A stretch of DNA of 10,229 bases from an uncultured Gemmatimonadota bacterium (lineage in GTDB: Bacteria > Gemmatimonadota > Gemmatimonadetes > Gemmatimonadales > Gemmatimonadaceae), in contig CAMLIU010000029.1 in assembly GCA_946479995.1 (NCBI GenBank), positions 1 to 10,229 of the forward strand, in the 5' to 3' direction. This document shows, piece after piece, positions 7,029 through 10,229 of this stretch. Under the pieces are notes generated by a model. It saw only the letters and a list, made by a program, of their open reading frames with translations. It did not search any database and was not told where the DNA came from. Position numbers and translations under genes: made by a program. Each line of letters opens with the position of its first letter. The stretch's first letter is position 1.

Positions 7029-8453
7029 TCAGGGTCTCGGCTGGAGTGAGTCGGCGGGCGCGACGGGCGCCGGCGGCGGCGCCTGCCACAGTCGCACCGG
7101 GGCCAGCGCCACGCTACCCGCCCGCACCAGGACTGTGCCGGCATCCACGGTTCGTGTCTGCGCGCCCTCGCCGATGCGCAGCGTCACGTGCTGCGGGCCC
7201 GCCGGCAGGCGCAGCCGCACGAGCGTGACCTCGCTCGGCAGCAGGTGCCAGGAGCGCACGTCCGCGCGCTCGAGCAGCGACGCGCCGAAGTTGGCCAGCA
7301 GTCCCGCGAACCACCCCTTCTTCTCGTCGACCGCCTTCACCACCGTGTACTTGGTGGTGGCACGCAGTGCGGCGCGACGGGCGATCGCACCACTCTCCCG
7401 GCGCGCGTCTGCCGCACTGGCCTCGTCCACCAGCGCAACCAACCCTTCTCGACCGAGCGTATCGTCGACGCTCCCGGCGCGCACCGTTGCGCCCCACGGC
7501 CGCGCCGAGCTTCGCAGCGCAGGAAACGCAACGGTGAGGGTGTAGTCGTCTTCGTCCCCCGAGTGATGGTGGCGTGCGGGTACGAAGGTGGGCAGCGCAG
7601 GTAGGGCGTTGCCGACCGGCTGCGCACTCCGGTGCGCGTCACTCCATCCACCGTCATGGAGGCGCAGGGAATCGCGCCCGTCGCTGCCGATCTCGAGTTC
7701 CAGGGTTTCCGTGACGCGATGGGCCACGTAGCCTCGTTCCACGACCACGAGGACGTCACCGAAGGTCGTGTCGGGCCGCGCTCGAGTGGAGTCGGCGCTG
7801 TCAGCGGCTGCGAGGGCCGGCACCAGGACCCGCGCCGCGCGATACGCCACCGCGGCGTCGCCTCGCTCGTTCGCCCGCTCGAAGACGGCACCAGCCAACT
7901 CGTGCAATGCGCCATGCAGGCCACGCTCCCGCTCATCGCGGTCTTCGGCATACTGCGCCAGCAGCGAGGACAACCGTCGCGCCTCGACCGCCGCATCTTC
8001 CCACTGCTCCAGTCGCGCATACGCGAGCATGGCGTAGTATGGTATGAACAGCCGCTCCGTGCGACGCGGCTGGTACGGGCGCGCGAGATCGTTCGTCACG
8101 AGGGCCACGCCATCCCGGGAGAGGCTCGCGGTGATGCGATCGTCGGCCAGCAGGGCGGCACTGTCCAGCACGGCGGCGCTGCGGTCGAACTGTGCCGAGT
8201 AGTAGCTCGCGAGACCCACATCCAGACGACGCAGAAGCTCGTCGTCCTCCTTCCACGCGAGCACGACCTTGAAGTCGCCGCGGGCCAGCGCATCACGCAG
8301 CCGCTGCTGCGGCCGCGCGATGCCGTTCTCGCCCGTCTCGTACCCGCTGAACGTCGTGCGCAGCGTCACGCATCCCCCGAGCAACAGGGGAGCGGTGCAG
8401 AGCAGCAGCCGCCCGATGGCCGTGCGAACGCGAACGCGGGTGGGAGCGCCCAT
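7029..8453 (-). CDS. COG3014-type outer-membrane lipoprotein with helical-repeat N-terminal half
   Basis: The 474-aa protein has a lipoprotein signal with lipobox LGGC (Cys28) followed by Val, so retention in the inner membrane by an Asp+2 signal is not expected. Residues about 60-210 are helical and TPR-like. They include SRDGVALVTNDLARPYQPRR followed by IPYYAMLAYARLEQWEDAAVEARRL, which resembles the COG3014 pattern as I recall it. The second half is predicted beta-rich: GDVLVVVERGYVAHR, then GWFAGLLANFGASLLERADVRSWHLLPSEVTLVRLRLPAG, again a COG3014-like end. The molecular function of the family is not established to my knowledge. It lies two genes downstream of the LpoB-like gene, 20 bp after the middle lipoprotein gene, and 1 bp before ridA. 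A role in the same outer-membrane complex or peptidoglycan-control module is inferred from that linkage. The ribosome site is weak (GGTGA). Confidence 0.85.
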   Translation of the reverse strand: MGAPTRVRVRTAIGRLLLCTAPLLLGGCVTLRTTFSGYETGENGIARPQQRLRDALARGDFKVVLAWKEDDELLRRLDVGLASYYSAQFDRSAAVLDSAALLADDRITASLSRDGVALVTNDLARPYQPRRTERLFIPYYAMLAYARLEQWEDAAVEARRLSSLLAQYAEDRDERERGLHGALHELAGAVFERANERGDAAVAYRAARVLVPALAAADSADSTRARPDTTFGDVLVVVERGYVAHRVTETLELEIGSDGRDSLRLHDGGWSDAHRSAQPVGNALPALPTFVPARHHHSGDEDDYTLTVAFPALRSSARPWGATVRAGSVDDTLGREGLVALVDEASAADARRESGAIARRAALRATTKYTVVKAVDEKKGWFAGLLANFGASLLERADVRSWHLLPSEVTLVRLRLPAGPQHVTLRIGEGAQTRTVDAGTVLVRAGSVALAPVRLWQAPPPAPVAPADSLQPRP

Positions 8454-8473
8454 GGCAGGTCACCGGTGCATGC

Positions 8474-9298
8474 TCAGCGATTCTGCTTCTCGAGAACGAT
8501 CACGCGCTGCCGCGCCTGCGCGATCGCCTCGGCGAGCCTGGCGTTCGCGTTGCCAACCGCGTCGATCTTCTCCAGCTCCAGCCGGTGCAGGAAGAGCATG
8601 TAGCGCAGCTCCGCCTCGCGTGGGCGCAGGAGCTTGTCGAGCGACGTGGCCATCTTGTACTCGAGCATCGGGTCGGCGCGGTCCACCACGCTCGCGCGAT
8701 CGTAGCGCTCCAGGGCGCCGGTGAAGTCGCCGGCCGCGGCGAGCGCGTCGCCTTCCTTCACGAGCGCCTCGGCGCGTGCCCGGTTGGCGTTCCCGACGTC
8801 GGCCGCGCTGCTGACCGTCCGCAGTCCCTGCGGTTCACTGTAAGTCACGCTCGCTACGCGGCCGTCGGCCACCTGCACGAGCGCCACCGGTGCGACCGCA
8901 TCCCGCGGCGCGGTTTCCGCGTCACGCGGCGCGAGCACCACGACGCCCCCACTGCGGCGCACCGTCCAGGCGTCGCCGGTGGTGCGCGTGGCGGCGAGCA
9001 CCTGCGCCTCGTTCATGCCGAGTGCGATCTCGCCGCGGCCCAGCGCCGCGCACACGTCGGGTACGCAGTTGGTGTACGCCACCGCGGCAATCGAGTCGCG
9101 TCGATCGCGTCCCGCGGCCTGTGCGGCGCTCGACCGCGCCGCGGCCGCCTCAACGGCGGACGTCGGCTCCGCCACACGGTCGCCGTTGTGCATGATGGTG
9201 ATCGGCAGCTCGTCGATGCGCTTCGGCGCACAGCCGCTGGCGATGAGCGCACCGATGAACAGCGTCGGCGCGAGCTGGGGAATGCGGGAGCTGGTCAT
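8474..9298 (-). CDS. Lipoprotein with BamE/SmpA-like segment and TPR-like C-terminus
   Basis: I do not recognise this as a named family. The 274-aa product begins with a lipoprotein signal (IASGC, Cys23; the next residue is Ala, consistent with outer-membrane sorting). Residues about 46-75 are Ala/Arg-rich and probably flexible. A cysteine pair, NCVPDVC (78 and 83), precedes GEIALGMNEAQVLAATRTTG (89-108), which resembles the 'GM..xxV' opening of BamE/SmpA-fold domains. The next 60 residues are beta-like (WTVRRSGGVVVLAPRD, VALVQVADGRVASVTYS), as expected for that fold. Residues about 170-240 look like one or two TPR units (EGDALAAAGDFTGALERYDRA), and the tail (about 240-274) is heptad-like and may form a coiled coil. 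The start is supported by GGAG (9310-9307), 8 nt upstream. It is the middle gene of the LpoB-like/COG3014 trio. Domain assignments come from pattern recognition only. Confidence 0.72.
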   Translation of the reverse strand: MTSSRIPQLAPTLFIGALIASGCAPKRIDELPITIMHNGDRVAEPTSAVEAAAARSSAAQAAGRDRRDSIAAVAYTNCVPDVCAALGRGEIALGMNEAQVLAATRTTGDAWTVRRSGGVVVLAPRDAETAPRDAVAPVALVQVADGRVASVTYSEPQGLRTVSSAADVGNANRARAEALVKEGDALAAAGDFTGALERYDRASVVDRADPMLEYKMATSLDKLLRPREAELRYMLFLHRLELEKIDAVGNANARLAEAIAQARQRVIVLEKQNR

Positions 9299-9318
9299 GG
9301 TCGTGTCTCCGCTTGTGG

Positions 9319-9939
9319 TCAGAACCCGAACGCCGAGCGCGTGATGTACTTCTTGATCTTGTGCTGGCCCACCCAGACCTTCGCGTTGGTCTCGAGGTCG
9401 ATCAGCGACGCGTCAACCTGGTAGAAGACCACGCGCTCGCGGCCGTCCACGTCCTCGATGGCCTGCAGCTCGCCGGCGAGCATGTAGCGCGCACCGAGCT
9501 CCTGTCCCTGCCGTGCGCGGGTATCGGCGCGGGCGTTCTGCTGCTGGTCCTGCCGTTCACCCCGCAGCTCGCTGCGCTCCGCCCCCGACGCGACCACCCG
9601 CGCCGCACCGGTGGACACGAGTGCCTTCTCGATGTCCTTCACGAAGGTCCCGACGGCGATGTGCTCGAGCGTGCGGTTGGCGAAGCTGCCGACGATGATC
9701 GTCGGTGCCTCGCCGCCGTGAGTGTCGGTGTAGCGCTTCGCCCATCCGGCGGCGAGCGTCTGCTCCACGAGCTGGTTGGCGACGAGACGGGAATCGGTGT
9801 CGTTCCACCGCCCCGAGAGATCAGTGACGGCACCGGGCTCGATACGCGACACGCGCTTGGTCGCGCAGCCGGCTGCAGTGATCACGAACGCGCCGAGGGC
9901 GGCGCGCAGCAGGTAACGACGCGATCGACGAATGAACAT
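9319..9939 (-). CDS. LpoB-like outer-membrane lipoprotein (penicillin-binding protein activator family)
   Basis: E. coli LpoB spans the periplasm and activates the peptidoglycan synthase PBP1B. This 206-aa protein is close to LpoB in length (213 aa) and carries the family landmarks: DLSGRWNDTDSRLVAN (about 40-55), IIVGSFANRTLEHIAVGTFV (81-100), an Ala/Gln-rich linker with RQDQQQNARADTRARQGQ, then ARYMLAGEL and a C-terminal AKVWVGQHKIKKYITR. I start at the ATG 9939-9937, preceded at 7 nt by AGGAG; the frame is open to 10020 but without support. The lipobox is AAGC (Cys25). The n-region reads RRSRRYLLRAALG, where SRRYLLR is close to the twin-arginine consensus. It is the first gene of the minus-strand cluster, 20 bp before the BamE/TPR lipoprotein gene. 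Other small NTPase-fold-like or GNA1162/CsgG-type lipoproteins are distant alternatives. No PBP gene is in the window, so its partner is unknown. Confidence 0.88.
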   Translation of the reverse strand: MFIRRSRRYLLRAALGAFVITAAGCATKRVSRIEPGAVTDLSGRWNDTDSRLVANQLVEQTLAAGWAKRYTDTHGGEAPTIIVGSFANRTLEHIAVGTFVKDIEKALVSTGAARVVASGAERSELRGERQDQQQNARADTRARQGQELGARYMLAGELQAIEDVDGRERVVFYQVDASLIDLETNAKVWVGQHKIKKYITRSAFGF

Positions 9940-9946
9940 GGTCTGG

Positions 9947-9951
9947 CTCCT
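9947..9951 (-). promoter_or_regulatory. Shine-Dalgarno site fixing the lpoB-like start
   Basis: AGGAG on the minus strand ends 7 nt before the ATG at 9939. It favours this start over the upstream in-frame start at 10020, and agrees with the position of the lipoprotein signal. Confidence 0.7.
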
Positions 9952-9995
9952 GGTGGGCTTCGTTCGGCCACCGGGAAGGCAGGGCCCAGACCAAC

Positions 9996-10021
9996 GGTGA
10001 CGTCCATCACAAGACGTCACC
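9996..10021. promoter_or_regulatory. Perfect 9-bp inverted repeat in the divergent promoter region
   Basis: GGTGACGTC (9996-10004) and GACGTCACC (10013-10021) are exact complements around an 8-bp spacer. Each arm also contains the palindromic hexamer GACGTC, so the site reads GACGTC-N8-GACGTC. It lies 57-82 bp upstream of the lpoB-like start and about 120 bp upstream of the plus-strand gene. A TTGTCA (minus strand, 10027-10022) touches it and could be a -35 element, though no good -10 was found. It is a candidate operator for either gene. Confidence 0.55.
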
Positions 10022-10091
10022 TGACAATCACTTACGCTGCTTCGTCTTCATTTCGGTGTCCACGCGCGCGGACGGCGGTGTTTCAGTTCCG

Positions 10092-10107
10092 GAGGACAGC
10101 CGTCCTC
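10092..10107. repeat. Small inverted repeat upstream of the plus-strand gene
   Basis: GAGGAC-AGCC-GTCCTC is a perfect 6-bp stem with a 4-nt loop, ending 33 bp before the ATG at 10141. It may lie in the 5' leader of that gene, or at the 5' edge of the minus-strand promoter region. In GC-rich DNA a stem this short can be chance. Confidence 0.35.
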
Positions 10108-10140
10108 TTCGCGAGACCTCGCTGCCCGCTATTTTCCGCC

Positions 10141-10229
10141 ATGGACTTCCCGATGGACGATTGGTCGCACGCAGACCTGGACGCGGACTTCCCGCTCGGC
10201 GATGGCACCGCCGATACGGAAGCGCACGT
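10141..10229 (+). CDS. N-terminus of a small protein, possibly a CPXCG-motif cysteine-rich protein (3' truncated)
   Basis: An ATG at 10141 opens a frame that stays open to the window end (29 full codons). The visible residues start MDFPMDDWSHADLDADFPLG and continue DGTADTEAH. A second ATG at 10153 (MDDWSHADLD) is an equally possible start; neither has a clear Shine-Dalgarno site. The acidic lead-in and FPLGDGTADTEA recall what I remember of small (about 60-80 aa) CPXCG cysteine-rich proteins, in which this segment is followed at once by a CPYCGE-type motif. That motif would lie just beyond the window and is not seen. It is divergent from the lpoB-like cluster. The existence of a gene is fairly likely from frame and composition; the family call is a recollection-based guess. 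Confidence 0.5.
   Translation, partial: MDFPMDDWSHADLDADFPLGDGTADTEAH

Noticed and set aside
7025..7144. An upstream start for the RidA protein at 7144
   Set aside because: The extra 39 residues are a Trp/Arg-rich shadow of the COG3014 gene. The ATG at 7027 gives the normal family length.
9940..10140. Sigma-70-like promoter boxes for the divergent genes
   Set aside because: A TTGTCA is present on the minus strand at 10027-10022, but no -10 hexamer at a 16-18 bp distance was convincing, so no promoter is called.
1..10229. tRNA, rRNA, CRISPR arrays, transposase or phage genes
   Set aside because: No cloverleaf, spaced direct-repeat array or integrase/transposase motif was seen on either strand; the only mobile-like signal is the palindrome at 990-1308.

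Overview
This is a GC-rich bacterial window (I judge well over 60% G+C by eye) with long antisense open frames and few strong Shine-Dalgarno sites. It encodes almost only cell-envelope proteins: an Omp85-type barrel, three consecutive lipoproteins, a Slt70-like lytic transglycosylase, a Spy/CpxP-like protein and a secreted S9 peptidase. It therefore comes from a diderm (outer-membrane) bacterium. The gene style and the N-terminus of the last partial gene remind me of Gemmatimonadota, but that is an impression; no marker gene here proves it.

Layout, left to right. Positions 1-969 (+) hold the C-terminal barrel of an outer-membrane protein. Positions 970-1328 are a gene-free gap between convergent genes, and almost all of it is one 319-bp imperfect palindrome (990-1308). 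From 9939 down to 1329 every gene is on the minus strand. In transcription order these are an LpoB-like lipoprotein (9939-9319), a lipoprotein with a BamE/SmpA-like segment and TPR-like C-terminus (9298-8474), a COG3014-type lipoprotein (8453-7029), a RidA-family protein (7027-6635), a Spy/CpxP-like periplasmic protein (6542-6006), an S9 prolyl-oligopeptidase-type peptidase (5848-3683) and a Slt70-like lytic transglycosylase (3623-1329). The first four are packed with gaps of 1-20 bp and look like one operon. The last three are separated by 59-157 bp, and these gaps carry inverted repeats. Positions 9940-10140 are a divergent intergenic region with two inverted repeats. At 10141 (+) a gene starts and runs off the window; its N-terminus looks like a small CPXCG-type cysteine-rich protein.

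How the genes may work together. LpoB of E. coli is an outer-membrane lipoprotein that activates the peptidoglycan synthase PBP1B, and COG3014 lipoproteins are, from what I recall, often encoded beside LpoB-like genes. The Slt70-like enzyme cuts peptidoglycan. The block can thus be read as peptidoglycan synthesis control (LpoB trio) and turnover (Slt) mixed with envelope protein quality control (Spy-like, S9 peptidase). No penicillin-binding protein is encoded here, so the target of the LpoB-like protein is not visible. The least explained parts are the 319-bp palindrome, the middle lipoprotein of the trio, and the inverted repeats at the starts of the slt, spy-like and lpoB-like genes.
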